From the NCBI GenBank assembly GCA_934572355.1, contig CAKTKV010000029.1, positions 1 through 12,689 of the forward strand: a DNA stretch of 12,689 bases. Direction: 5' to 3'. The position numbers and the translations under genes are program-made. Positions 5,897 to 12,689 of the stretch are shown here, piece by piece. Position 1 is the first letter of the stretch. Every line of letters starts with the position of its first letter. Source of the DNA: an uncultured Oscillospiraceae bacterium. GTDB taxonomy: Bacteria > Bacillota > Clostridia > Oscillospirales > Oscillospiraceae. The notes beneath the pieces were generated by a model that saw only the letters and a list, made by a program, of their open reading frames with translations, did not search any database and was not told the origin of the DNA.

Positions 5897-5926
5897 ATAA
5901 TAATGCTCTGACTGTCGTGCTGTCAA
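5897..5926 (-). promoter_or_regulatory. Sigma-A promoter of the DUF362 gene
   Basis: On the minus strand, perfect TTGACA (5921-5926) and TATTAT (5897-5902) are separated by 18 bases. The gene start lies about 40 bases downstream of the -10 box. Confidence 0.7.
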
Positions 5927-5968
5927 GTAAACGCTTTTTTAACGTTTCCATTGCTGCAATTAAATTTC

Positions 5969-5998
5969 TTGCCATATTTGTGGTTTATAGGGTATAAT
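5969..5998 (+). promoter_or_regulatory. Sigma-A promoter of the PAP2 phosphatase gene
   Basis: TTGCCA (5969-5974) and perfect TATAAT (5993-5998) are separated by 18 bases. The ATG is 35 bases beyond the -10 box. It is divergent from the DUF362 promoter, with about 42 bases between the two -35 boxes. Confidence 0.75.
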
Positions 5999-6032
5999 AA
6001 GCGCGACCACTATAGAAAGAAGGATCACGCGC

Positions 6033-6971
6033 ATGGCAATGACCTCCGCCGCTCTGTGGCTGAATGAATTTTTCTCCGGCTATGATAACGCCATTCTCTC
6101 CCTTATGCATTCTCTGGCGACCGCCCTCGGCGCCGTACTCACCCCGCTTATGAAGGTCATCACCTTCCTTGGCGAAAAGGGTATAATCTTCTTCCTGCTG
6201 GCGCTGATATTCATGTGCTTTTCAAGCGAGCGTGACACCGGCGTGTGCGTGTTCGGCGCGGTATGCTGCGGCGCGCTCATCACGAATATTATCCTTAAAG
6301 ATACCATCGCCCGCCCGCGTCCGTTTGAGACAGTCGAGCAGTTCCGCGAGTGGTGGATGTTTGTCGGCTCCCCGTTCGAGGATGGGTTCTCCTTCCCCTC
6401 GGGGCATGTCACCGCATGCGCCGCGGGCATGACGGCGCTGAGCCTGATGAAGGGCAAAAAGCTCGTCGTCCCCTCGGTCGTCATCGTGCTGCTCATGGCC
6501 ATATCCAGGAACTATCTCATGGCGCACTACCCGTCTGATGTGCTCGTCGCGGCGATCATCGGCGTGGCCTCGGGCTTCATCGCGTGGGTCATCACCCGCT
6601 TCATCTTCCGCTTCCTTGAGGACAGGCGCGATTCCATGCCCATCGCGGAGCTGGTTCTGGATTTTGATATCCGCGAAGTCCTGCCCTTCGACATTCCCTT
6701 CATCGGCGCGGCTCCCGAAAAGAAACCCGCACCTGCGAAGAAGGCTCCGCTCACGCCTGAGACGATACGCAACCGCCGCGGTCCCGCGTTTGAGACACGG
6801 TACGACGACGCGGACGAATACGCCGAGCCCGAGAGCTCGCCGCGCCGCGGTTCTGCCGCCGCTCCCAGAGCCGGGAGCCATGCGAAAGCGGAGAGCGCAT
6901 CGTCCCAGCGCTTCAAGCTCAATCTGCCCTCAATGCCGGGCGCATATAAGGGCAAGCATGAGAAGAAATGA
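6033..6971 (+). CDS. PAP2-family membrane phosphatase with a long cytoplasmic-type tail
   Basis: The protein has all three phosphatase signature motifs: K89-DTIARP-R96P97 (KX6RP), P122SGH125 (PSGH) and S158RNYLMAH165YPSD169 (SRX5HX3D), with H125 and H165 as the expected catalytic histidines. About five to six hydrophobic segments span residues 20-195. This fits enzymes that remove phosphate from undecaprenyl diphosphate or related lipid phosphates at the membrane, the BcrC/YbjG/PgpB type; the exact lipid cannot be told from sequence. Residues about 203-312 form a proline-, alanine-, arginine- and serine-rich tail without clear domain features, unusual for this family. ATG 6033 is preceded by AAGGA at 8 bases. 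The gene is followed by its own terminator, so it is probably transcribed alone. Confidence 0.9.
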   Translation: MAMTSAALWLNEFFSGYDNAILSLMHSLATALGAVLTPLMKVITFLGEKGIIFFLLALIFMCFSSERDTGVCVFGAVCCGALITNIILKDTIARPRPFETVEQFREWWMFVGSPFEDGFSFPSGHVTACAAGMTALSLMKGKKLVVPSVVIVLLMAISRNYLMAHYPSDVLVAAIIGVASGFIAWVITRFIFRFLEDRRDSMPIAELVLDFDIREVLPFDIPFIGAAPEKKPAPAKKAPLTPETIRNRRGPAFETRYDDADEYAEPESSPRRGSAAAPRAGSHAKAESASSQRFKLNLPSMPGAYKGKHEKK

Positions 6972-6982
6972 TCCTAATGCTC

Positions 6983-7016
6983 GGACGGGGCGCAGCCGCT
7001 GCCCCGTCCAAATTTT
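6983..7016 (+). terminator. Intrinsic terminator after the PAP2 gene
   Basis: A 9-bp GC-rich stem, GGACGGGGC (6983-6991) with GCCCCGTCC (7001-7009), starts 12 bases after the stop codon. It is followed by an imperfect T-tract (AAATTTTATAT). Confidence 0.7.
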
Positions 7017-7055
7017 ATATAAGTGTAAATTACTCGCTTCTCCCGACCCAAAATA

Positions 7056-7083
7056 TTGAAATTCCTGACTTTTGTGCTATACT
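7056..7083 (+). promoter_or_regulatory. Putative sigma-A promoter upstream of htpG
   Basis: TTGAAA (7056-7061) and TATACT (7078-7083) are separated by 16 bases, and the ATG lies 48 bases beyond the -10 box. I see no CIRCE element (HrcA site) and no CtsR heptad repeat nearby, so the heat-shock control is not evident from sequence. Confidence 0.5.
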
Positions 7084-7130
7084 ATATATTTACTGAAATA
7101 ATTACTTCATAACTTTGGAGGCATAGACAC

Positions 7131-9050
7131 ATGAGTAAGAAACAATTCAAGGCAGAATCCAAGCGTCTGCTCGATCTGATGATCAATTCCATATACACCA
7201 ACCGTGAGATCTTCCTGCGCGAGATCATATCCAACGCGTCTGACGCGATAGACAAGCTGTGCTACCTGTCCCTGACGGACACGAACGTCGGCATGAGCCG
7301 CGCGGATTATAAGATCGACATCATCCCCGATAAGGAAGCGCGCACCCTGACCGTGCGCGATAACGGCATCGGCATGACCGCGGAGGAGTGCGAGAACAAC
7401 CTCGGCGTCATCGCGAAGAGCGGTTCTCTCAAGTTCAAGGGCGAGATGGACAAGGATCAGGCCGAGGGCGAGGATCTCTCCATTATCGGCCAGTTCGGCG
7501 TCGGCTTTTATTCGGCCTTCATGGTCGCGGACGAGGTCACCGTCATCACCCGCAAGTACGGCGAGGACATGGGCGTCAAGTGGGAGAGCCGCGGCGCTGA
7601 CGGCTACACCGTCACCCCCTGCGAGAAGGAGAGCGTCGGCACCGACGTTATCATGCACATAAAGCCCGATACCGAGGAGGAGATATACGGCACCTTCCTC
7701 GAGGTATGGAAGCTCAAGGCGCTTATAAAGAAGTATTCCGACTATGTCCGCTGGCCTATCAAGATGGACGTTGAGCACCGCGAGAGCTTCGAGACCGGCG
7801 AAAAGGACGACAACGGCAATCCCAAGTACGATTACCGCATGGTCACCGAGAACGAGACCGTCAACAGCATGATTCCTATATGGCAGCGCAGCAAGAGCGA
7901 GGTCACGGATGATGACTGCATCGCATGGTACAAGGAGAAAAACCGCGACCGTAAGGATCCCTGCGCGCTCGTGCGCATTAACGCCGAGGGTGCGGTGAGC
8001 TACAAGGCGATGCTGTTTGTCCCCGGTGAAGAGAATGAAAACGCATTTACCGGCGACAATAAGGGTGGGATAACTCTCTACTCCAACGGCGTCATGATAA
8101 TGGAGAAGTGCGACAAGCTCGTCCATGATTATTTTGAGTTCGTCAAGGGCGTTGTCGACTCCCCCGATCTCTCGCTGAACATTTCGCGCGAGCTTCTGCA
8201 GCATGACAGGCAGCTGCGCGTCATCGGCCAGAACCTTGAAAAGCGCATCAAGGGCGAGCTTGAAAAGCTCATGCGCGACGACAGGCCCAAGTACGAGGAG
8301 TTCTTCCGCAACTTCGGCGTACACCTCAAGTGCGGCGTGTGCGATGAGTACGGCCGCTATAAGGATCTGCTGCGCGACCTGCTGATATTCTACACCTCCG
8401 AGGAGCATCAGGTGACGCTCAAGGAGTATGTCGAGAAAATGCCTGAGAGCCAGAAGGCTATATACTACGCAAGCTCCGACTCGCTCAAGCACGCCATGAG
8501 TCTGCCCCAGTGCGAGGAGGTCAAGGCGCGCGGCTATGAGCTTATCTACCTCACGAGTCCGCTCGATGAAATGGTGCTCGAATGCCTGCACGATCAGGAC
8601 GGCAAGCTTTTCTGCAACGTCGTTACCGACGACCTCGGCTTTGAGACCGAGGATGAGAAGAAGGCCGCCGAGGAGCGCGATGTTGAAAACAAGGAGCTGC
8701 TCGACTTCGTCAAGGAGTCCGTCGGCGACGCTGTCGCGAGCGTCAAGCTCTCAAGAAAGCTCACCAATCAGCCCTGCTGCCTGACCACCGAGGGCGGCGT
8801 CACGCTGGAAATGGAGAAATACTTCCGCCACGGCCCCAGTGAGGAAATGCGCAAGGTGCGCGCAACGCGCGTGCTCGAGCTCAACGGTGAGCATCACGCA
8901 TTCCAGGCACTCAAGGCCGCTTGGGAAGCGGGCGATAAGGAGAAGGCCAAGACCATGTCCCTCATCCTCGCGCGCCTTGCCGAAATGGTCTCCGGCGCGG
9001 AGATCGAGGACCCCGCGACTTTCGCTTCTCAGGTAAGCGAACTGTTCTAA
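7131..9050 (+). CDS. htpG: Hsp90-family molecular chaperone HtpG
   Basis: This 639-residue protein has the usual bacterial Hsp90 length and order. The N-terminal GHKL ATPase domain shows LREIISNASDAIDKL (29-43, with catalytic E31, N35 and D38), DNGIGMTAEE (77-86) and the lid sequence GQFGVGFYSAFMVAD (120-134). The middle domain includes LYSNGVMIM (316-324) and SLNISRELLQHDRQLRVIG (348-366), the latter carrying the conserved arginine that contacts ATP. A C-terminal dimerisation domain follows. It acts as an ATP-dependent homodimeric cytosolic chaperone. ATG 7131 has GGAGG about 10 bases upstream. hemW begins 24 bases after the stop, so the two are probably co-transcribed. Nothing suggests truncation. 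Confidence 0.97.
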   Translation: MSKKQFKAESKRLLDLMINSIYTNREIFLREIISNASDAIDKLCYLSLTDTNVGMSRADYKIDIIPDKEARTLTVRDNGIGMTAEECENNLGVIAKSGSLKFKGEMDKDQAEGEDLSIIGQFGVGFYSAFMVADEVTVITRKYGEDMGVKWESRGADGYTVTPCEKESVGTDVIMHIKPDTEEEIYGTFLEVWKLKALIKKYSDYVRWPIKMDVEHRESFETGEKDDNGNPKYDYRMVTENETVNSMIPIWQRSKSEVTDDDCIAWYKEKNRDRKDPCALVRINAEGAVSYKAMLFVPGEENENAFTGDNKGGITLYSNGVMIMEKCDKLVHDYFEFVKGVVDSPDLSLNISRELLQHDRQLRVIGQNLEKRIKGELEKLMRDDRPKYEEFFRNFGVHLKCGVCDEYGRYKDLLRDLLIFYTSEEHQVTLKEYVEKMPESQKAIYYASSDSLKHAMSLPQCEEVKARGYELIYLTSPLDEMVLECLHDQDGKLFCNVVTDDLGFETEDEKKAAEERDVENKELLDFVKESVGDAVASVKLSRKLTNQPCCLTTEGGVTLEMEKYFRHGPSEEMRKVRATRVLELNGEHHAFQALKAAWEAGDKEKAKTMSLILARLAEMVSGAEIEDPATFASQVSELF

Positions 9051-9074
9051 TCTTTATCCGGAGAAATATCTTCT

Positions 9075-10337
9075 ATGAAAAAACGGCTGGGAATATACAT
9101 CCATATACCGTTCTGCGCCAGCAAGTGCAGCTACTGCGATTTCTATTCGCTTCAAGGCTGCGACTATATCATGCCGGACTATCAGGAGGCGCTGCTCGAC
9201 CATATTGAGGAGTCCTCGCATTCGATAAAGAACTACGAGGTCGACTCGATATACTTCGGCGGCGGTACTCCCAGCTACTATGGGGCGGACAGGATCGTCG
9301 AGATATTCGACACGCTCAAGCTCAACGGCAATGTCCGGCTCGATTCTGAGGTTACTGTCGAGTGTAACCCTGACAGCATCAGCCTTACCGCTCTGAAGCT
9401 CCTGCGCGCTGAGGGCGTGAACCGCCTGTCTATAGGCATTCAGGCTTCCGACCCGAACCTTCTCAAGCTCATCGGCCGCCGGCACAATTTTCTTCAGGCA
9501 CAGAAGGCCTTTGCCGATGCGCGCAAGGCTGGGTTTGACAACATAAGCGTCGATCTTATGTACGGCCTGCCGAGCCAGACAAAGAGCGACTGGGCGGAGA
9601 CGCTTTCAAAGATCGTCGAAATGCACCCGGAGCATATCTCATGCTACGGGCTGAAGCTCGAACCGGGCACGCGGATGTACAAGGAGTATTACGGCTCCTC
9701 CATTCTCCCGGATGACGACGCTCAGGCGGACATGTATTCCTACGCTGCCGAAATGCTTGAGCGTTACGGCTATAAGCAATATGAAATATCCAACTTTGCC
9801 GCTCCCGGCTATGAGTCCAGGCACAATCTGAAGTATTGGAACATGGACGATTATATGAGCTTCGGCCCCGGCGCGCACAGCTGCATCGGCAATGTCCGCT
9901 ACAGCTTCGTCAAGGATCTCAAGCAGTATATTTACGGCGTACACAAGAAGATCAGCATAGTCGACGAGTATGAGCAGATAGACCCGCTCGAGCGCGCGGT
10001 CGAATATGTCATGCTCGGCATGCGCACCTCGCGCGGGATATCCGAGCATGACTACCGTCTGCGCTGCCAGTGCGACTGGAAGCCGATCCTCAAGGTGCTC
10101 CAGGCCTTCAAGGAAAAGGGCTGGGTCGAACAAACGGAGGATCGCTGGCACTTCACCGTGCCGGGCTTCCTCATTTCAAACACGCTTATTGGCATCATGC
10201 TTGAGACTCAGGCCAGCGGCCGCATAGACAGCACCCCGTGGATGCAGGACGCCGACCGCGCGGCATACAAGATCAGCCTGCCCAAGGGCGAGGAGGAGCT
10301 TTTCGCCGAGCTTTATGAGCAGAAGATGAACCAGTAA
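9075..10337 (+). CDS. hemW: Radical SAM heme chaperone HemW (formerly annotated as HemN-like)
   Basis: The radical SAM cluster motif C14ASKC18SYC21 is followed by DFYS, typical of HemW. True coproporphyrinogen dehydrogenase HemN has a fourth cysteine two residues on (CxxxCxxCxC). Further family motifs are GGGTP (62-66), ECNPD (96-100), EISNFA (237-242), RHNLKYW (249-255) and GPGAHS (264-269). The HNxxYW block is characteristic of the HemW/HemN C-terminal domain, and 420 residues is normal or slightly long. HemW binds a 4Fe-4S cluster, SAM and heme, and passes heme to respiratory proteins. Whether this organism makes or uses heme is unknown from this window. ATG 9075 has GGAGA about 10 bases upstream, and the gene follows htpG by 24 bases. 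Confidence 0.95.
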   Translation: MKKRLGIYIHIPFCASKCSYCDFYSLQGCDYIMPDYQEALLDHIEESSHSIKNYEVDSIYFGGGTPSYYGADRIVEIFDTLKLNGNVRLDSEVTVECNPDSISLTALKLLRAEGVNRLSIGIQASDPNLLKLIGRRHNFLQAQKAFADARKAGFDNISVDLMYGLPSQTKSDWAETLSKIVEMHPEHISCYGLKLEPGTRMYKEYYGSSILPDDDAQADMYSYAAEMLERYGYKQYEISNFAAPGYESRHNLKYWNMDDYMSFGPGAHSCIGNVRYSFVKDLKQYIYGVHKKISIVDEYEQIDPLERAVEYVMLGMRTSRGISEHDYRLRCQCDWKPILKVLQAFKEKGWVEQTEDRWHFTVPGFLISNTLIGIMLETQASGRIDSTPWMQDADRAAYKISLPKGEEELFAELYEQKMNQ

Positions 10338-10352
10338 GCAGCACATACCGCA

Positions 10353-10368
10353 GGATTTTTTGACAAGC
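10353..10368. repeat. Short match to the end of the structured intergenic element
   Basis: GGATTTTTTGACAAGC (10353-10368) matches GGACTTTTTTGACAAGC at 2693-2709 except for one missing C. It lies in the 51-base gap between hemW and the vanW-like gene. There is no stem here, so it is not a terminator. It may be a remnant of the same repeat family, or coincidence favoured by the T-run. Confidence 0.35.
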
Positions 10369-10388
10369 AAACCAGTGAGGTCAGTGAT

Positions 10389-12179
10389 TTGACAGACAGG
10401 AACAATAATTTCACGCCTGACGGCTCTGAAAAGTCTCCCCGCACCGAGACGCGCGCGCAGCGGCGTGAACGGCTCGAAGCCGAGGAAAAGGCCGAAAAGC
10501 TCCGCGCCGCCGAGGAAAAGAAGCAGGCGCACATTGAGGAGAAGAAGCAGGCCGCCGAGACACGGCGCAAGGCCAAGGAAAAGCCGCCGCTCAGCGCCGA
10601 GGAGAAAAAGCAGAAGGCCGCGCGCGCAAAGCATATAAAGATCGCCGCGATAGTGATCGCCGCGGTCCTCGTGCTCATTATATCCGCCGCGGCTATCGGC
10701 GGCTATATCGTGACCGGCAGCGACACGAACTACCCGAACGTTCGCATAAACGGCATCGACGTCGGCGGCATGACAAAGGAACAGACCCTTGCCGCGCTCG
10801 ATAAGCAGGGCTGGGACGATATCGTTGACAAGACCCTTGTCGTAACGCTGCCTGCAAATGTCAGCTTCAAGGTCGACTATGTCACGGCGGGCATGAAGCT
10901 CAGCCGCGAGCAGGCTGCCGACGCCGCTTATAGCTACGGCCGCACTCAGGGGCTCTTCGGAAATCTTTTCAGGTACTTTCTCTGCTGCGCGCTGCCCGTG
11001 GATGTCGACGCGCTTGAAAAAACCGTAAACGCCGATTATCTCAATAACCGCATTGACGGCGCTCTCGAGCAGCTTAAGCTCCTCACCGCTGACAAGGGCT
11101 ATAAGCTCGATAAGGAAAAGAAAACGCTGACGCTCGTGAAGGGCGCAGGCGAGATAGAGCTTGACCGCGAGGGGCTTTATAACGCCGTCTCGGCAGCGCT
11201 GCTCGCGGGGCAGGAGGAGCTGAGCTTTTCCGCGCTCAAGACGCCCCTCAAGGAGCCGGACTTTCAGGCGATGTATAAGGAGCTTGCCGTCGAACCGGTG
11301 AATGCGTATTATACCGACACCTTCGATGTTGTCGACGAGGTAGTCGGCTGCAGCTTCAATACCGAAACCGCGCGTAAGCTCTGGGAGAGCGCGGGGCTTG
11401 CCGAAGAGGTAAAGATCCCGCTTGAAATAAGCTACCCCGAATATACCGCCGAGGAACTGCGCGCGGCGCTCTTCCGTGACAGGCTCGGTTCGCAGACGAC
11501 GCTCTATACATGGAGCACGTCAAACCGCATCAACAACATCAATCTTGCCGCTGATACTCTCAACGGCATGGTGCTGCTGCCCGGCGAGGTCTTTTCCTAC
11601 AATGACGCTCTCGGCGAGCGCACCGAAGAGGCCGGCTACAAGAGCGCCGGCGCATATAATGACGGTCAAGTCGTCGAGGCCATCGGCGGCGGTATCTGCC
11701 AGGTCTCCTCAACGCTCTACTGCGCTGTGATGTTCGCAAACCTCAAGACCGTCTCGCGCACTAACCATTATTTCAAGGTGGATTATCTCGACTACGGCCT
11801 TGACGCGACCGTCAGCTGGGGCAAGCCCGATTATAAATTCTCCAACAACCGGGACTACCCGGTGAAAATAGTCGCCTACTGCGACAATGACGCAAAGTCC
11901 CTGACCATCGAGATATGGGGCACCGACGTTGACGGCACACAGGTCACGCTCCGGCATACCTCGACCCCCGTCTATGACGAGACCTATACCGACACCCTCA
12001 TCGGCTACACCGTTTATGGCTACCGCACCGTGAGCGACACGGACGGCAACTTCCTATATGAGACCGCGGAGCCCGGCGGCGTGTATTATCTGCACACCGA
12101 GGATATCGCATGGCCGGCGGAAAAGCTCAATGAGGACGATTACATCGACGCGCTTGAACAGTTATACCGTGCAGGCTGA
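10389..12179 (+). CDS. VanW/YoaR-like membrane-anchored cell-envelope protein
   Basis: This protein of 596 residues has residues 1-82 highly charged, rich in Glu, Lys, Ala and Arg, probably a long cytoplasmic helix or coiled coil. One membrane segment follows ([19 protein letters not shown], about 83-107), giving an N-in, C-out topology. The outer part begins with [18 protein letters not shown] (115-132), typical of the putative peptidoglycan-binding domain found beside VanW domains, and continues to about 350. The VanW domain covers about 370-510, with [13 protein letters not shown] (376-388), [11 protein letters not shown] (396-406) and [12 protein letters not shown] (433-444). No C-terminal G5 domain is seen. 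VanW is named from vancomycin-resistance clusters, but its activity is not established and this housekeeping context does not suggest resistance. TTG 10389 is chosen because GAGG lies 8 bases upstream and the first in-frame ATG is far inside. Confidence 0.9.
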   Translation: MTDRNNNFTPDGSEKSPRTETRAQRRERLEAEEKAEKLRAAEEKKQAHIEEKKQAAETRRKAKEKPPLSAEEKKQKAARAKHIKIAAIVIAAVLVLIISAAAIGGYIVTGSDTNYPNVRINGIDVGGMTKEQTLAALDKQGWDDIVDKTLVVTLPANVSFKVDYVTAGMKLSREQAADAAYSYGRTQGLFGNLFRYFLCCALPVDVDALEKTVNADYLNNRIDGALEQLKLLTADKGYKLDKEKKTLTLVKGAGEIELDREGLYNAVSAALLAGQEELSFSALKTPLKEPDFQAMYKELAVEPVNAYYTDTFDVVDEVVGCSFNTETARKLWESAGLAEEVKIPLEISYPEYTAEELRAALFRDRLGSQTTLYTWSTSNRINNINLAADTLNGMVLLPGEVFSYNDALGERTEEAGYKSAGAYNDGQVVEAIGGGICQVSSTLYCAVMFANLKTVSRTNHYFKVDYLDYGLDATVSWGKPDYKFSNNRDYPVKIVAYCDNDAKSLTIEIWGTDVDGTQVTLRHTSTPVYDETYTDTLIGYTVYGYRTVSDTDGNFLYETAEPGGVYYLHTEDIAWPAEKLNEDDYIDALEQLYRAG

Positions 12180-12211
12180 CCGGCCGCACATACAATACAG
12201 GAGAAGAGAGC

Positions 12212-12689
12212 ATGGAAAAGAAAAAATTCTATATCACCACACCCATCTACTACCCGTCCGATAAGCTGCACATAGGCCATGCCTACTGCACCGTCGCGAC
12301 CGACGCCATCGCCCGCTACAAAAGGCTCGCGGGCTTTGATGTGATGTTCCTCACCGGCACCGACGAGCACGGCCAGAAGATCGAAGAAAAGGCCAAGGCC
12401 GCGGGCGTCACGCCTCAGCAGTTCGTTGACAACATCGTCGACGGCAAGGGCGGCATCAAGGATCTGTGGAAGCTGATGAACATTTCAAACGACCGCTTCA
12501 TCCGCACCACCGATGATTATCACGTAAAGTCCATACAGCGCATCTTCAAGAAGATGTATGACAAGGGCGATATATATAAGGGCGCATACAAGGGCAAGTA
12601 CTGCACCCCGTGCGAGAGCTTCTGGACCGAGAGCCAGCTCAAGGACGGCAGATGCCCCGACTGCGGCCGCGAGGTCCACGACGCCGAGG
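12212..12689 (+). CDS. metG: Methionyl-tRNA synthetase (N-terminal part, runs off the right edge)
   Basis: The 159 visible residues begin with the class I synthetase catalytic fold: [21 protein letters not shown] (5-25) with the HIGH motif at 20-23, and TGTDEHG (48-54), typical of MetRS. The insertion domain has a zinc knuckle with C131, C134, C148 and C151 in [11 protein letters not shown] and CPDCGREV, a form common in Firmicutes and Thermus-type enzymes. The KMSKS motif lies beyond the edge. It charges tRNA-Met and initiator tRNA with methionine. ATG 12212 has AGGAG at 8 bases and follows the vanW-like gene by 32 bases without a terminator, so it is probably the distal part of the htpG transcription unit unless a promoter is hidden in the upstream gene. 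Confidence 0.96.
   Translation, partial: MEKKKFYITTPIYYPSDKLHIGHAYCTVATDAIARYKRLAGFDVMFLTGTDEHGQKIEEKAKAAGVTPQQFVDNIVDGKGGIKDLWKLMNISNDRFIRTTDDYHVKSIQRIFKKMYDKGDIYKGAYKGKYCTPCESFWTESQLKDGRCPDCGREVHDAE

Noticed and set aside
6222..6881. A 219-codon open frame on the minus strand
   Set aside because: It is antisense to the PAP2 gene, Arg/Asp/Gly-rich, with no motif and no ribosome site.
7010..7130. CIRCE element or CtsR box controlling htpG
   Set aside because: No TTAGCACTC/GAGTGCTAA dyad and no CtsR heptad repeat are present in the htpG upstream region.
7107..8591. A 494-codon open frame on the minus strand
   Set aside because: It lies entirely opposite htpG, whose protein is unmistakable. 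The antisense frame is open because of the GC-rich codon bias and has no recognisable domain.
9075..10337. Oxygen-independent coproporphyrinogen III oxidase (HemN)
   Set aside because: The cluster motif is CxxxCxxC followed by DFYS, without HemN's extra cysteine, so HemW is the better call.
10357..10388. TTGACA at 10360-10365 as a promoter for the vanW-like gene
   Set aside because: There is no -10-like sequence at a suitable distance before the start codon.
10389..12179. Vancomycin-resistance locus
   Set aside because: Only a VanW domain is present. No vanH, vanA/B, vanX, or VanRS-type genes occur, and the neighbours are housekeeping genes.

Overview
The window looks like chromosomal DNA from a GC-rich member of the Clostridia, probably a gut Oscillospiraceae/Ruminococcaceae-type bacterium. 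The reasons are Gram-positive Shine-Dalgarno sites, frequent TTG/GTG starts, sigma-A promoters in short AT-rich gaps, the holB-ricT(yaaT) gene pair, a VanW-domain membrane protein and a short DUF362 protein. The taxonomic call is inference. Most of the window is housekeeping. I found no CRISPR array, phage, transposase, defence locus, tRNA or rRNA.

Layout. Positions 1-1250 (minus strand) hold an FCD-type GntR regulator followed by the N-terminal part of a DapA/NAL-family aldolase that runs off the left edge. The same 16-base AT-rich motif lies upstream of both genes. Divergent from the regulator, on the plus strand (1348-2443), is azlCD, a two-subunit branched-chain amino acid exporter with its own clear promoter.

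Positions 2444-2752 are non-coding but densely structured: tandem and inverted repeats, a putative branched RNA fold, a bidirectional terminator and a plus-strand terminator. This stretch separates azlCD from the convergent minus-strand pair holB-ricT (delta-prime clamp-loader subunit, and the PSP1-family RicT/YaaT with a long basic tail). Upstream of that pair, on the same strand, is a DUF362 protein with its own promoter.

From 5969 to the right edge all genes are on the plus strand: a PAP2-family membrane phosphatase with its own promoter and terminator, then a closely spaced run of htpG (Hsp90), hemW (radical SAM heme chaperone), a VanW/YoaR-like envelope protein and the start of metG (methionyl-tRNA synthetase). 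The gaps are 24, 51 and 32 bases with no obvious terminator, so this is probably one transcription unit starting upstream of htpG.

No new multi-gene system is evident. The observations most worth following are the shared motif around gntR and the aldolase gene, the structured 194-bp intergenic element whose end sequence recurs before the vanW-like gene, and the long disordered tails on RicT, the PAP2 protein and the VanW protein.
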